DNA of 59,013 nucleotides from Candidatus Flavonifractor intestinigallinarum (GCA_019119165.1 DWXO01000024.1:1-59013), one strand, 5' to 3'. Shown: positions 41,742 through 51,515, counted from the first letter of the stretch. Numbers and translations: made by a program. Notes: generated from the letters alone by a model not told the origin.

Positions 41742-42194
41742 GTGAACTATAAGCTGGTCCCTATGGACAAGTCCCACCTGAGCCAGGTGGCGGCTATTGA
41801 GCGGGAGTGCTTCTCCCACCCCTGGTCGGAGGCCCTGCTGGAGCAGGAGCTGTATAACGATATGATCTCCCTGGTGGTGGCCGAGGGGGAGGACGGCACC
41901 GTGCTGGGCTACGGCGAGGTGCGGGCCGTGCTGGACGAGGGCACCCTGGAGAAGATCGCGGTGGCCCCGGCCTTCCGCCGCCAGGGGGTGGCGGAAGCCA
42001 TCCTGGGGGCCTACATCCGGTTTGGGCAGGCCCATCTGGCTTTCCTTACCCTGGAGGTGCGGGAGAGCAACGCACCCGCCATCGCCCTGTATGAAAAGCT
42101 GGGCTTTCAAACCGTGGGCCGCCGGAAAAACTACTACCGGGAGGAGCATGAGGACGCCCTGCTGATGACGGTGGAGTTTGGAGACCATGCCTGA
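41742..42194 (+). CDS. rimI: Ribosomal protein alanine N-acetyltransferase
   Basis: 150 aa GNAT enzyme. RimI acetylates the N-terminal alanine of ribosomal protein S18. Family features are IERECFSHPWSEALLEQEL, the acetyl-CoA loop VAPAFRRQGVAEAIL, LEVRESNAPAIALYEKLGF and GRRKNYYREE. The start is GTG at 41742 with AAGGAG. It overlaps the next GNAT gene and is close to tsaD, a usual rimI-tsaD association; tsaB and tsaE are absent here. Confidence 0.92.
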   Translation: MNYKLVPMDKSHLSQVAAIERECFSHPWSEALLEQELYNDMISLVVAEGEDGTVLGYGEVRAVLDEGTLEKIAVAPAFRRQGVAEAILGAYIRFGQAHLAFLTLEVRESNAPAIALYEKLGFQTVGRRKNYYREEHEDALLMTVEFGDHA

Positions 42195-42780
42195 ACTGCG
42201 GCTGCTTACCGACAGCCAGCTGCGGCAGGTCTACCGAGTCCATGTGAAACGGGATTTTCCTCGCAGCGAACGGAGACCTCTTACCTCCATCCGCAGCCTG
42301 CGCCGGGCTGGACGCTATGACACCTGGGGCATCTTTGAGGGGGACGTGCTGCTGGCCTATGCCTTTTTATGGCGGACGGCGGAGGGTAACTGCGCCCTGC
42401 TGGACTACCTGGCTGTGTGTCCTGAGGGACGGGGCCAGGGACTGGGTACCCAGGCGTTGGAACTGTTGAAAGCCCGGTATGGACCGGCGTGCGCCATGCT
42501 GGCAGAGGCGGAGGCGCCGGAGCTAGGGATTTCTCCAGAGGAGGACCGGGTGCGCCGCCGTCGGTTGGCCTTTTATCAGCGGGCAGGATTCCGGCTGCTG
42601 AATTACCAGGCGGATATTTTCCGTGTGCGCTATGCTGTGTTGGTGTGGTCTGAAGCCTGCGCTTTGGACGAAGAGACCTTTCGGGAAATCCACCGGGGGC
42701 TTTATCGGAGCCAGATGCCCCCTGTTCTGTTTCGCCGGATGATCCATATTCCGGCGGTTCACTGCGGAAAGAAGGAATGA
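42187..42780 (+). CDS. GNAT-family acetyltransferase
   Basis: 197 aa. The GNAT core is visible as LLDYLAVCPEGRGQGLGTQALELL, which contains the acetyl-CoA loop. The substrate is not known. The ATG at 42187 overlaps the rimI stop by 8 bases and GGTGGAG lies upstream; TTG 42178 is an alternative. It is placed between rimI and tsaD in one operon. Confidence 0.85.
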   Translation: MPELRLLTDSQLRQVYRVHVKRDFPRSERRPLTSIRSLRRAGRYDTWGIFEGDVLLAYAFLWRTAEGNCALLDYLAVCPEGRGQGLGTQALELLKARYGPACAMLAEAEAPELGISPEEDRVRRRRLAFYQRAGFRLLNYQADIFRVRYAVLVWSEACALDEETFREIHRGLYRSQMPPVLFRRMIHIPAVHCGKKE

Positions 42781-42783
42781 ACC

Positions 42784-43794
42784 ATGAATATTCTTGCCAT
42801 TGAATCCTCCTGCGACGAGACCGCCGTGGCGGTGGTGCGGGATGGCCGCACCGTCCTGTCCGACGCCATTGCCTCCCAGGCGGATATGCACGCCATTTAC
42901 GGCGGCGTGGTGCCCGAGATCGCCTCCCGCAAGCACATCGAGGCCATTGCCGGGCTGGCCGACCAGGCCCTGGGCCAGGCGGGGATCACCCGGAGCGACA
43001 TTGACGCGGTGGCGGTGACCTACGCCCCCGGCCTTATCGGCGCCCTGCTGGTGGGGGTCAACTTCGCCAAGTCGGTGGCCTTCGGCCTCAATGTGCCCAT
43101 TGTGCCCGTCCACCACGTCCGGGGCCACATTGCCGCCAACTACATCGCCCATCCCGACCTGGAGCCCCCCTTTGTGTGCCTGTGCGTGTCGGGGGGCAAC
43201 ACCATGATCGTGGACGTGAAGGGCTATACCGATATGGAGATTCTGGGGGCCACCCGGGACGACGCGGCGGGGGAGTGCTTTGACAAGGTGGCCCGGGTGC
43301 TGGGCATCGGCTACCCCGGCGGTGCCCCCATGGACAGGCTGGCTCAGGGCGGGGACGACAAGAAGTACCCCTTCCCATCGGTTCACGTCCATGATGCCCC
43401 CATGGATATGTCTTTTTCCGGCCTAAAGACGGCCGCCATCAACCTGATCCACAACGCCCAGCAGAAGGGGGAGGCGCTGGACCAGCCCGCTCTGGCGGCC
43501 TCCTTTGCCGGGGCGGTCAGCGAGATGCTGGTGCCCCGCACCATGGAGGCGGCCAAACACTGTGGCTATGGCAAGATCGCCGTGGCGGGTGGTGTGGCAG
43601 CCAATTCCCGTATCCGGGCCGATCTGGAGGCGGCTTGCCGCAAGACAGGGGACAAGCTGTTCCTGCCCCCTCTGTCCCTGTGCGGGGACAACGGGGCCAT
43701 GATCGGCTGCCAGGGCTACTATGAATATCTGGCGGGCAAGCGGGGCGGCATGGACCTGAACGCCTACGCCACCCGGGACATTAAAAAAGGTTAA
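42784..43794 (+). CDS. tsaD: tRNA N6-adenosine threonylcarbamoyltransferase
   Basis: 336 aa. It transfers threonylcarbamoyl to A37 of tRNAs that read ANN codons. Key parts are ILAIESSCDETAVAVV, the metal-binding HHVRGHIAANYI, CLCVSGGNTMIV, DDAAGECFDKVARVLG and VAGGVAANSRIR. The length is normal. It is three bases after the GNAT gene and ends before a strong terminator. Confidence 0.97.
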   Translation: MNILAIESSCDETAVAVVRDGRTVLSDAIASQADMHAIYGGVVPEIASRKHIEAIAGLADQALGQAGITRSDIDAVAVTYAPGLIGALLVGVNFAKSVAFGLNVPIVPVHHVRGHIAANYIAHPDLEPPFVCLCVSGGNTMIVDVKGYTDMEILGATRDDAAGECFDKVARVLGIGYPGGAPMDRLAQGGDDKKYPFPSVHVHDAPMDMSFSGLKTAAINLIHNAQQKGEALDQPALAASFAGAVSEMLVPRTMEAAKHCGYGKIAVAGGVAANSRIRADLEAACRKTGDKLFLPPLSLCGDNGAMIGCQGYYEYLAGKRGGMDLNAYATRDIKKG

Positions 43795-43807
43795 TCGGAT
43801 TTGAATG

Positions 43808-43843
43808 AAAAGCGGCGGTTTTTTGAAAAAACCGCCGCTTTTT
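43808..43843 (+). terminator. Terminator of the rimI-tsaD unit
   Basis: AAGCGGCGGTTTTTT/AAAAAACCGCCGCTT with a GA loop, then TTT. It has A- and T-runs on both sides. Confidence 0.9.
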
Positions 43844-43903
43844 GCCGCCTTTTCTGGAAAGAGGATAGAACAGAGGGGAATCGGGTATGCTACAGACATC
43901 ATG

Positions 43904-43979
43904 TACAGAAACTGTAATATAATTTTAAAAATTATATTATATTTTGATGTTGACAATATTACAGAATGAAGGCTATACT
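43904..43979 (+). promoter_or_regulatory. Promoter and candidate operators of the hemolysin III gene
   Basis: -35 TTGACA (43950-43955), 18-bp spacer, -10 TATACT (43974-43979). A dyad TACAG-N3-CTGTA lies at about 43905-43917. The half-site CTGTAATAT (43912-43920) recurs inverted as ATATTACAG (about 43956-43964), inside the spacer between -35 and -10. This layout suits a repressor that blocks RNA polymerase. Confidence 0.55.
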
Positions 43980-44034
43980 ATAAGAGAAGAAAAGATATCT
44001 CCTATTGGCTTTGACAGAATGGCAGGTGTATGGT

Positions 44035-44784
44035 ATGAATCAGGAGAATATTTTAAGAGGCAATCCTTCCGCCCTCTATTATCATCCCAAGGCCCGTAGG
44101 GTCCGGAAGGTGAAGCAGAAGCGGGACCCCTATGACGGCCTGCGGCCCTGGTCGGCCATCACCCACGGCGTGGGCGCGGCCCTGGCCGCCGTGGGCACGG
44201 TGCTGCTGGCAGCCCGCTGCCTGCTGGAGGGACTGAGCGTGTGGCATCTGGTCTCCTTCCTGATTTATGGCATCAGTATGGTGGGCCTGTACACCGCCAG
44301 CACTCTGTACCACTGCATCAACACCAGCGTGGCCGGGCGCATCGCCCTGCGGAAGTATGACCACGCGTCCATCTACTTCCTGATTGCCGGCAGCTACACC
44401 CCCGTATGTCTGGTGGCCCTGCGGGAGATGGGCGGCTGGGGCTGGGGCCTCTTTGGTGTGATCTGGGGTCTGGCTCTGGCGGGGCTGGTGCTTACTCTGG
44501 TGTGGCTCTCCGCCCCCCGCTGGCTTACCTCCAGCATCTATATTGCCATGGGCTGGCTGGCCATCATTGCCCTGGTGCCCCTGATGCAGGTGCTGCCTGC
44601 CGAGGGAATGTTCTGGGTGCTGGGCGGCGGCGTGCTCTACACCATCGGCGGCGTGCTCTATGCCGTCAAGTGGCCTGGCCGCAACAACCCCAAGTTCGGC
44701 TGCCATGAGATCTTCCATGTGTTCATTCTGGCGGGCTCCCTGTTCCACTTCATGCTGATGTATCAGGTGATCGCCGCGCTGTAA
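44035..44784 (+). CDS. Hemolysin III / PAQR-like seven-helix membrane protein
   Basis: 249 aa with about seven membrane helices. The hemolysin III features are WSAITHGVGAALAA, the histidine-containing STLYHCIN, KYDHASIYFLIAGSYTPVC and the C-terminal GCHEIFHVFILAGSLFHFMLM. These histidines probably bind a metal, as in PAQR proteins. The name comes from an early hemolysin; the real function is likely in membrane lipid handling. The ATG at 44035 is used; TTG 44005 would add ten residues. Confidence 0.9.
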   Translation: MNQENILRGNPSALYYHPKARRVRKVKQKRDPYDGLRPWSAITHGVGAALAAVGTVLLAARCLLEGLSVWHLVSFLIYGISMVGLYTASTLYHCINTSVAGRIALRKYDHASIYFLIAGSYTPVCLVALREMGGWGWGLFGVIWGLALAGLVLTLVWLSAPRWLTSSIYIAMGWLAIIALVPLMQVLPAEGMFWVLGGGVLYTIGGVLYAVKWPGRNNPKFGCHEIFHVFILAGSLFHFMLMYQVIAAL

Positions 44785-44788
44785 CGCA

Positions 44789-44827
44789 TAAGGAAAGCCC
44801 CCCGGCTTGACCGGGGGGCTTTCCTTA
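44789..44827. terminator. Bidirectional terminator between hemolysin III gene and gltD
   Basis: AAGGAAAGCCCCCCGG/CCGGGGGGCTTTCCTT with a 5-base loop lies between convergent genes and overlaps the gltD stop. Confidence 0.85.
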
Positions 44828-46282
44828 TAGATTGGTGTATCCCATCAAATACTGGTCCACCTCACGGGCGGCCTGGCGGCCCTCCTGGATGGCCCACACC
44901 ACCAGAGACTGTCCACGGCGCATATCGCCGGCGGCAAAGACGCCGGGCGCCGTCGTGGCGTAGCTTCCCTCCGCTGTCTGAACGCAGGAGCGGGGCGTTA
45001 GGGCCAGCCCGAAGGCCTGGGGCACATAGGCCTGGGGCCCTAAAAAGCCGGCGGCGATAAGAAGCAGGTCGCAGTCCAGCACCGCCTCGGTGCCGGGAAT
45101 GGGCTGGTGATCCCGGCCCAGCCGTACGGTCTTGACGGCCTTCAGCTTGCCGTCCTTGTGGCCCATCAGCTCGGCCACGGTGGTCTCGTAGACCCGGGGA
45201 TCGTGGCCGAAGAGGGCGATGGCCTCCTCCTGGCCGTAATCGGTTTTACACACCCTTGGCCACTCCGGCCAGGGGTTATTTTCCGCCCGCTGATCGGGGG
45301 CCTTGGGCATCATCTCCAGCTGGGTCACGCTGGCGCAGCCGTGGCGGATGCAGGTGCCCACGCAGTCGTTGCCGGTGTCGCCGCCGCCCACGATGACAAC
45401 GTGCTTGCCCTTGGCGGAGGGGTAGGTGCCGTCGGCCAGATTGGAGTCCAGCAGGGAACGGGTGGTCTCCTTCAAAAAGTCCACTGCGAACCACACCCCG
45501 TCCAGCTCCCGGCCGGGAACGGCCAGATCCCGGGGCTGGGCGGCGCCGCAGCACAGCACCACCGCGTCAAAGTCCCGCCGCAGCTGCTCCGGGCTGAGGT
45601 CTTTGCCCACATCCACGCCGGTGCGGAAGGTGATGCCCTCGGCGGCCATCTTGTCCAGCCGCCGCTGGACCACCGGCTTCTCCAGCTTCATGTTGGGAAT
45701 GCCGTACATCAAAAGGCCTCCGGGCCGGTCCTCTCGCTCCAACACGGTCACGCTGTGGCCACGGCGGTTGAGCTGGTCGGCGCAGGCCAGACCGGCGGGG
45801 CCGGAGCCCACCACCGCCACCTGCTTGCCGGTGCGGGCCCTGGGAGGCCGGGGGGACATGAGTCCCCGGTCCCAGGCGTCCTCAATGATGCCCAGCTCGT
45901 TGTCCTTGACGGTAACCGGGTCCCCGTGGAGGCCGCAGGTGCAGGCCGCCTCGCACAGGGCGGGACACACCCGGCCGGTAAACTCAGGGAAGTTGTTGGT
46001 CTTTAAAAGCCGCTCCAGGGCGTGGGTGAAGTTGCCGGTGTAGATGAGGTCGTTCCACTCGGGGACTAAGTTGTGGAGGGGACAGCCGGACACCATGCCG
46101 TTCAGCACCGCCCCCGACTGGCAGAAGGGCACGCCGCACTCCATGCACCGGGCGCCCTGCCGCCGCCGCTCGTCCCGACTGAGCCGGGGGTGAAACTCAT
46201 TGTAATGCTTGATGCGCTCCAGGGGGGACTGAGCGGGATTCCCCCTGCGCTGATATTCCATAAATCCGGTGGGTTTTCCCAT
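44825..46282 (-). CDS. gltD: Glutamate synthase small subunit
   Basis: 485 aa. It passes electrons from NADPH to the large subunit. An N-terminal [4Fe-4S] region ([36 protein letters not shown]) precedes two nucleotide-binding folds: [20 protein letters not shown] and [20 protein letters not shown]. The conserved [16 protein letters not shown] completes the FAD site. It starts 2 bases after the gltB stop and ends the glnA-ANTAR-gltB-gltD cluster. Confidence 0.96.
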   Translation of the reverse strand: MGKPTGFMEYQRRGNPAQSPLERIKHYNEFHPRLSRDERRRQGARCMECGVPFCQSGAVLNGMVSGCPLHNLVPEWNDLIYTGNFTHALERLLKTNNFPEFTGRVCPALCEAACTCGLHGDPVTVKDNELGIIEDAWDRGLMSPRPPRARTGKQVAVVGSGPAGLACADQLNRRGHSVTVLEREDRPGGLLMYGIPNMKLEKPVVQRRLDKMAAEGITFRTGVDVGKDLSPEQLRRDFDAVVLCCGAAQPRDLAVPGRELDGVWFAVDFLKETTRSLLDSNLADGTYPSAKGKHVVIVGGGDTGNDCVGTCIRHGCASVTQLEMMPKAPDQRAENNPWPEWPRVCKTDYGQEEAIALFGHDPRVYETTVAELMGHKDGKLKAVKTVRLGRDHQPIPGTEAVLDCDLLLIAAGFLGPQAYVPQAFGLALTPRSCVQTAEGSYATTAPGVFAAGDMRRGQSLVVWAIQEGRQAAREVDQYLMGYTNL

Positions 46283-46284
46283 GG

Positions 46285-49200
46285 TTATTCCCCCTTCTGT
46301 TGGGTGTTGACGTAGAAGGCCTCTACCTGGGCCTCCTCCCGGCTCATGCCCTTCTCCTCGTACTGGGCAATGGTGCGCAGCATCCGGTCGTAGTCGTGGG
46401 GCAGGATCTTCTTAAATAGAGGCAGGTAGTCCTCAAAGTGGGCCAAAATGTGGCTGGCCTTGGCCGAGCCGGTGGCGTCGGCATGGGCCTGGATCAGCTC
46501 CCGCAGCTCGGCGGCGTCGTGCTTTTCCATTACCGGCTCCATGGAGACCAGGGCCTTGTTGAGCCGCAGGTACAGGTCCCGGTGCTCGTCCAGCACATAG
46601 GCCACGCCGCCGCTCATACCGGCGGCAAAGTTCTTGCCGGTGGGACCCAGCACCACCACCCGGCCGCCGGTCATATATTCGCAGCCGTGGTCGCCCACGC
46701 CCTCCACCACGGCGGTGGCACCCGAGTTGCGGACGCAGAACCGCTCGCCGGCCACGCCGTTGAGGAAGGCCTGGCCGCTGGTGGCGCCGTAGAGGGCCAC
46801 GTTGCCCACCAGGATGTTCTCCGCCGGGTCAAAGGTGCTGTTCTTGGGGGGATAGACCACCAGACGGCCGCCGGACAGGCCCTTGCCCAGGTAGTCGTTG
46901 GCGTCGCCCTCCAGCTCCAGGGTCAGCCCCTTGGGCAGGAAGGCGCCGAAGGACTGGCCGCCGCCGCCGGTACACTTGACGGTGAAGGTGCCGCCGGGCA
47001 GGCTGTCGCCGTGGAGCCGGGTGATGTCGGAACCCAGAATGGTGCCCACCGCCCGGTCGGTGGAGGAGACCGCCACCTCCAGCCGCTTGGGGACGCCCTG
47101 GGCCAGGGCGCTGCCCAGCCTGCGCTCCAGCACCTTCAGGTCCACCGTGTCCTCCAGGTGGAAGTCGTAGACGTCGGCGGGATCAAAGTGCGTCTTTTCC
47201 GCGCCCACATAGGGGTTGTCCAGAATGGCGGACAGATCCACCGTGGCGGCCCGGTGGTTGACCGCCGGGGTGCGGACGGCCAGTAGATCGGTGCGGCCCA
47301 CCAGCTCCTCCACGGTGCGTACCCCCAGCTTGGCCATGTGCTCCCGCAGCTCCCGGGCGATGAAGCGCATAAAGTTGACCACATATTCCGGCTTGCCGGT
47401 GAACCGCTTTCTCAGCTCCGGATTCTGGGTAGCCACGCCCACCGGGCAGGTATCCAGGTTGCACACCCGCATCATGACGCAGCCCATGGTCACCAGGGGG
47501 GCGGTGGCAAAGCCGAACTCCTCGGCCCCCAGCATACAGGCGATGGCCACGTCCCGGCCGCTCATCAGCTTGCCGTCGGTCTCCACCACCACCCGGGACC
47601 GCAGTCCGTTCTGGATCAGGGTCTGGTGGGTCTCCGCCAGGCCCAGCTCCCAGGGCAGGCCCGCATTGTGGATGGAGGTGCGGGGGGCGGCGCCGGTGCC
47701 GCCGTCATAGCCGGACACCAGTACCACCTGGGCGCCCGCCTTGGCCACGCCGGCGGCCACGGTACCCACCCCCGCTTCGCTGACCAGCTTCACCGAGATG
47801 CGGGCCTGACGGTTGGCGCACTTGAGGTCGTAAATCAGCTGGGCCAGATCCTCGATGGAGTAGATGTCGTGGTGGGGCGGGGGAGAGATGAGGGTGACGC
47901 CGGGGGTGGAGTGGCGGCACCGGGCGATCCAGGGATATACCTTTCCGGCGGGCAGATGGCCGCCCTCGCCGGGCTTGGCGCCCTGGGCCATCTTGATCTG
48001 GATCTCCTTAGCAGATACCAGGTATTCGCTGGTGACGCCGAAGCGGCCGGAGGCCACCTGCTTGATGGCGGAGTTGCGGGCCGGGTCGTGGAGCCGGTCT
48101 GGCTCTTCACCGCCCTCGCCGGAGTTGGACTTGCCCCCCAGCAGGTTCATGGCCTGGGCCAGACACTCATGGGCCTCCCGGGAGATGGAGCCGTAGCTCA
48201 TGGCGCCGGTCTTGAAGCGCTTGACGATGGAGTCCACGCTCTCCACTTCCTCCAAAGGCAGAGGGGTGGGGGCGTACTTCATGTCCAGCAGGCCCCGGAG
48301 GGTGTGGGGGCTGGTTTCGTCGTCCACCAGGGCGGTGTACTGCTTGAACAGCTCATAATCCTCCAGACGGGTGGCCTGCTGGAGCAGGTGGATGGTCCGG
48401 GGATTGTACATATGGTCCTCGCCGCCGGACCGGGCCTTGTGGGCGCCCAGAGAGTCCAGGGTGGGGTCGGCCTCCAGCCCCAGGGGGTCGTAGGCCTTGG
48501 AGTGGTTGCGCTCCACCATGGCGGCGATCTCCCCCAGGCCGATGCCGCCCACCCGGGAGACGGTATTGGTGAAGTATTTGTCAATGACCGCCTGGTTGAT
48601 ACCGATGGCCTCGAAGATCTGGGCGGACTGATAGGACTGGAGGGTGGAGATGCCCATTTTGGAGGCGATCTTCACGATGCCGTGGAGGATGGCGGAGTGG
48701 TAGTCGGCCACGGCGGTGTGGTAGTCCTTGTCCAGCAGGCCCTCCTCGATGAGCTCCACAATGGTCTCCTCTGCCAGATAGGGATTGATGGCCCGGGCGC
48801 CGTAGCCCAGCAGGGTGGCAAAGTGGTGGACGTCCCGGGGCTCGGCGGACTCCAGCAGGATGGAGACGGCGGTGCGCTTCTTGGTGCGGATCAGGTGCTG
48901 CTCCATGGCGGATACCGCCAGCAGGGAGGGGATGGCCACATGGTTCTCATCCACGCCCCGGTCGGAGAGGATGATGATGTTGGCCCCCTTCCGCCAGGCC
49001 CGGTCCACCGCCAGGGCCAGATGGTCCAGAGCGCGGTCCAGAGGGGTGTTCTTATAGTAGAGGATGGACACCGTCTCCACCTGGAAGCCGGGCTGGTTCA
49101 TGGACCGTATCTTCATCAGGTCGGTGGAGGTGAGAATGGGGTTGTGGATCTGGAGCACCCGGCAGTTGTCCGCCGTCTCGGTGAGCAGATTGCCGTCGTC

Positions 49201-50823
49201 TCCCACATACACGGTGGTATCGGTGACGATCTCCTCACGGATGGCGTCGATGGGCGGGTTGGTCACCTGGGCGAAGAGCTGCTTGAAGTAGCTGAACAGG
49301 GGCTGATCCTTGTGGTCCAGCACCGCCAGGGGGATGTCGGTGCCCATGGCGGCGGTGGGCTCGGCCCCGGTGCGGGCCATGGGGAGGATGGTGTTGCGTA
49401 CATCCTCATAGGTGTAGCCGAAGGCCTTCTGGAGCCGGTGGAGCCCCTCTCTGGTGTGGCGCTCCACCCGGCGGTTGGGGATGGGCAGATCCTTTAAATG
49501 GAGCAGGTTGCGGTCCAGCCACTCGCCGTAGGGCTGCCGGGCGGCGTAGGATTCCTTCAGCTCGTCGTCTCCGATAATCCGGCCCTGGGTGGTGTCCACC
49601 AGCAGCATCCGCCCGGGCTGGAGCCGGGATTTCTCCACGATCTGCTCGGAGGGAATGTCCAGTACGCCCACCTCGGAGGCCAGGATGAGCCGTCCGTCCC
49701 GGGTGACATAATACCGGGAGGGGCGCAGGCCGTTGCGGTCCAGCACCGCCCCCACCACGTCGCCGTCGGAAAAGAGGATGGAGGCCGGGCCGTCCCAGGG
49801 CTCCATCAGGGTGGCGTAATACTGGTACAGATCCCGCTTGGACCGGGAGATGGCCTTATCCTCCATCCAGGGCTCCGGGATGCAGGCCATGACGGCCAGA
49901 GGCAGGTCCATGCCCGCCATCATGAGGAACTCCAGGGTGTTGTCCAGCATGGCGGAGTCGGAACCGTTTACATTGACCACCGGCAGCACCTTGTCCATCT
50001 GGTCGTCCAGCAGGGGGGAGGACATGGTCTCCTCCCGGGCCAGCATCCGGTCCACATTGCCTCGGATGGTGTTGATCTCGCCGTTGTGGGCCATGAGCCG
50101 GTTGGGATGGGCCCGCTCCCAGGAGGGATTGGTGTTGGTGGAGAAGCGGGAGTGGACCAGGGCAATGGCGGATTCATAGTCTCTGCTTTGCAGGTCGGGG
50201 TAGAACTTCCGCAGCTGGTCCACCAGGAACATCCCTTTATAGACGATGGTGCGGCTGGACAGGGAGGGGACATAGGTGTTGTCGTTGGATTGCTCAAACA
50301 CCCGGCGGGCGATATAGAGCTTCCGGTCGAAGGGCAGGCCCTGGGCGGTATCTGCCGGACGGGCCACAAAGGCCTGCTGGATGACGGGCATCTTGTCCCG
50401 GGCTTTCTGGCCCAGGATCTGGGGGCACACCGGCACCTCCCGCCAGCCCAGGAAGGTCAGGCCCTCCTTTTCGGCAATGACCTCGAACATCTTCCTGGCC
50501 TGGTTCCGCTTCAGGGTATCCTGGGGGAAGAAAAACATACCAACGCCGTAATCCCGGGGTCCGGGCAGCTGGATGCCTGCCGCCTGGGCAGCCTTGGAGA
50601 AAAAGCGGTGGGAGATCTGGACCAAAATACCCACGCCGTCGCCGGTCTTGCCCTCGGCGTCCTTGCCGGCGCGGTGTTCCAGCTTCTCCACAATTTTCAG
50701 TGCGTCGTCCACTGTCTGGTGGCTGGGTTTGCCCTGGATGTCCACCACGGCCCCAATACCGCAGCTGTCGTGTTCAAAGGCGGGGTGATAGAGTCCCCGG
50801 GGCGGATAGCCTTCTGTTTTCAT
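46285..50823 (-). CDS. gltB: Glutamate synthase large subunit
   Basis: 1512 aa. It makes two glutamates from glutamine and 2-oxoglutarate. The protein is processed after residue 20 so that Cys21 (HDSCGIGAVVD) becomes the glutaminase nucleophile. The amidotransferase (about 21-420), central, FMN/[3Fe-4S] domain (EGGEEPDRLHDPARNS, VSGYDGGTGAAPRTS, CNLDTCPVGVATQNPEL) and C-terminal beta-helix domain (GGRLVVYPP) are all present, and the length is normal. A terminator hairpin and ANTAR-type hairpin lie between it and the regulator gene upstream. Confidence 0.97.
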   Translation of the reverse strand: MKTEGYPPRGLYHPAFEHDSCGIGAVVDIQGKPSHQTVDDALKIVEKLEHRAGKDAEGKTGDGVGILVQISHRFFSKAAQAAGIQLPGPRDYGVGMFFFPQDTLKRNQARKMFEVIAEKEGLTFLGWREVPVCPQILGQKARDKMPVIQQAFVARPADTAQGLPFDRKLYIARRVFEQSNDNTYVPSLSSRTIVYKGMFLVDQLRKFYPDLQSRDYESAIALVHSRFSTNTNPSWERAHPNRLMAHNGEINTIRGNVDRMLAREETMSSPLLDDQMDKVLPVVNVNGSDSAMLDNTLEFLMMAGMDLPLAVMACIPEPWMEDKAISRSKRDLYQYYATLMEPWDGPASILFSDGDVVGAVLDRNGLRPSRYYVTRDGRLILASEVGVLDIPSEQIVEKSRLQPGRMLLVDTTQGRIIGDDELKESYAARQPYGEWLDRNLLHLKDLPIPNRRVERHTREGLHRLQKAFGYTYEDVRNTILPMARTGAEPTAAMGTDIPLAVLDHKDQPLFSYFKQLFAQVTNPPIDAIREEIVTDTTVYVGDDGNLLTETADNCRVLQIHNPILTSTDLMKIRSMNQPGFQVETVSILYYKNTPLDRALDHLALAVDRAWRKGANIIILSDRGVDENHVAIPSLLAVSAMEQHLIRTKKRTAVSILLESAEPRDVHHFATLLGYGARAINPYLAEETIVELIEEGLLDKDYHTAVADYHSAILHGIVKIASKMGISTLQSYQSAQIFEAIGINQAVIDKYFTNTVSRVGGIGLGEIAAMVERNHSKAYDPLGLEADPTLDSLGAHKARSGGEDHMYNPRTIHLLQQATRLEDYELFKQYTALVDDETSPHTLRGLLDMKYAPTPLPLEEVESVDSIVKRFKTGAMSYGSISREAHECLAQAMNLLGGKSNSGEGGEEPDRLHDPARNSAIKQVASGRFGVTSEYLVSAKEIQIKMAQGAKPGEGGHLPAGKVYPWIARCRHSTPGVTLISPPPHHDIYSIEDLAQLIYDLKCANRQARISVKLVSEAGVGTVAAGVAKAGAQVVLVSGYDGGTGAAPRTSIHNAGLPWELGLAETHQTLIQNGLRSRVVVETDGKLMSGRDVAIACMLGAEEFGFATAPLVTMGCVMMRVCNLDTCPVGVATQNPELRKRFTGKPEYVVNFMRFIARELREHMAKLGVRTVEELVGRTDLLAVRTPAVNHRAATVDLSAILDNPYVGAEKTHFDPADVYDFHLEDTVDLKVLERRLGSALAQGVPKRLEVAVSSTDRAVGTILGSDITRLHGDSLPGGTFTVKCTGGGGQSFGAFLPKGLTLELEGDANDYLGKGLSGGRLVVYPPKNSTFDPAENILVGNVALYGATSGQAFLNGVAGERFCVRNSGATAVVEGVGDHGCEYMTGGRVVVLGPTGKNFAAGMSGGVAYVLDEHRDLYLRLNKALVSMEPVMEKHDAAELRELIQAHADATGSAKASHILAHFEDYLPLFKKILPHDYDRMLRTIAQYEEKGMSREEAQVEAFYVNTQQKGE

Positions 50824-50867
50824 GGTTCATTCCCCTTTCCGGGTGAGTTTGGGCAGTGGGACGGTAG

Positions 50868-50920
50868 TAAAAAACGGCGGCAGTACGTCCCCGACTGCCG
50901 CCGTGAGACTGCATTGTCTC
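50868..50920 (-). promoter_or_regulatory. ANTAR-type hairpin plus terminator in front of gltB
   Basis: On the minus strand GAGAC-AATGCA-GTCTC (50905-50920) is a hairpin with a six-base loop having A at position 1 and G at position 4, the rule for ANTAR target loops. Directly after it, ACGGCGGCAGT/ACTGCCGCCGT (50874-50904) is followed by TTTTTT. This is the layout of an antitermination leader, and the ANTAR protein gene lies just upstream. A second hexaloop hairpin, usual in ANTAR targets, is not clear. Confidence 0.68.
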
Positions 50921-50937
50921 GTCCTGTTTAGTTTGCC

Positions 50938-51474
50938 CTATTCTGCGCTGTCCAGTACCATTTGGGCAGTCTGAAGCAATTTTGTACCGTTGTCCATACT
51001 GGACTTCTGCAAAAAGCGGTGGGCCTGCTCTTCTGTCATGCCGTTGCGGTCCATCAGCAGGGCCTTGGCCTGCTGAATGACTTCCAGCTCCTCCGGGGAG
51101 CGGCGGGGCCGCAGGGCCCGCTCCAGCCGCCGCCCCATCTGGAGAAGCATCCGCACCGATGCGGTCAGGTCCCCTTTGGATACCGGGGCGGGCAGCTGGA
51201 AGAGATCGTCGTTCTGCAGCAGGTCCAGCAGGTTCTGGGAGGCCAGAACCAGGACGGCACAGGAGGAGGGCAGATCGCCTGCCAGAGCCTCCACGCTCTG
51301 GTCGGCCAGCTTGAAGCCGCAGATCACTGCAGTGATGTGGAGTTTATTTGCCGTGCGGCGGACCTGGTCGGCAGTCTTGCAGAGAATACAGGAGGCCGTG
51401 CCTGAGGTCTCCAGGATCTCCTTGATGCGGCTTGCGCTTTTGGTATTTTCAAAGGCAACGATCACCTGTTCCAT
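50938..51474 (-). CDS. ANTAR-domain RNA-binding antiterminator
   Basis: 178 aa. The C-terminus (about 115-178) is an ANTAR domain: SPEELEVIQQAKALLMDRNGMTEEQAHRFLQKSS with the helical three-bundle pattern. The N-terminal receiver-like domain is degenerate: the acidic pair is replaced (VAFENTK) and the phospho-acceptor is missing (AVICGFKLAD), so phosphorylation is unlikely. It lies 41 bases after glnA and before a gltB terminator. A similar glnA - ANTAR gene - glt arrangement (nitR) is known in a solventogenic Clostridium, where it regulates nitrogen assimilation by antitermination. Confidence 0.88.
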   Translation of the reverse strand: MEQVIVAFENTKSASRIKEILETSGTASCILCKTADQVRRTANKLHITAVICGFKLADQSVEALAGDLPSSCAVLVLASQNLLDLLQNDDLFQLPAPVSKGDLTASVRMLLQMGRRLERALRPRRSPEELEVIQQAKALLMDRNGMTEEQAHRFLQKSSMDNGTKLLQTAQMVLDSAE

Positions 51475-51515
51475 GGATCATCACTCCCAACTGTGAGGAG
51501 GGTGTTGCTGAGAAA

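Noticed and set aside
47338-49497. 719-codon open frame opposite gltB
   Set aside because: Antisense shadow of a very long GC-rich gene, with low-complexity composition and no ribosome binding site.
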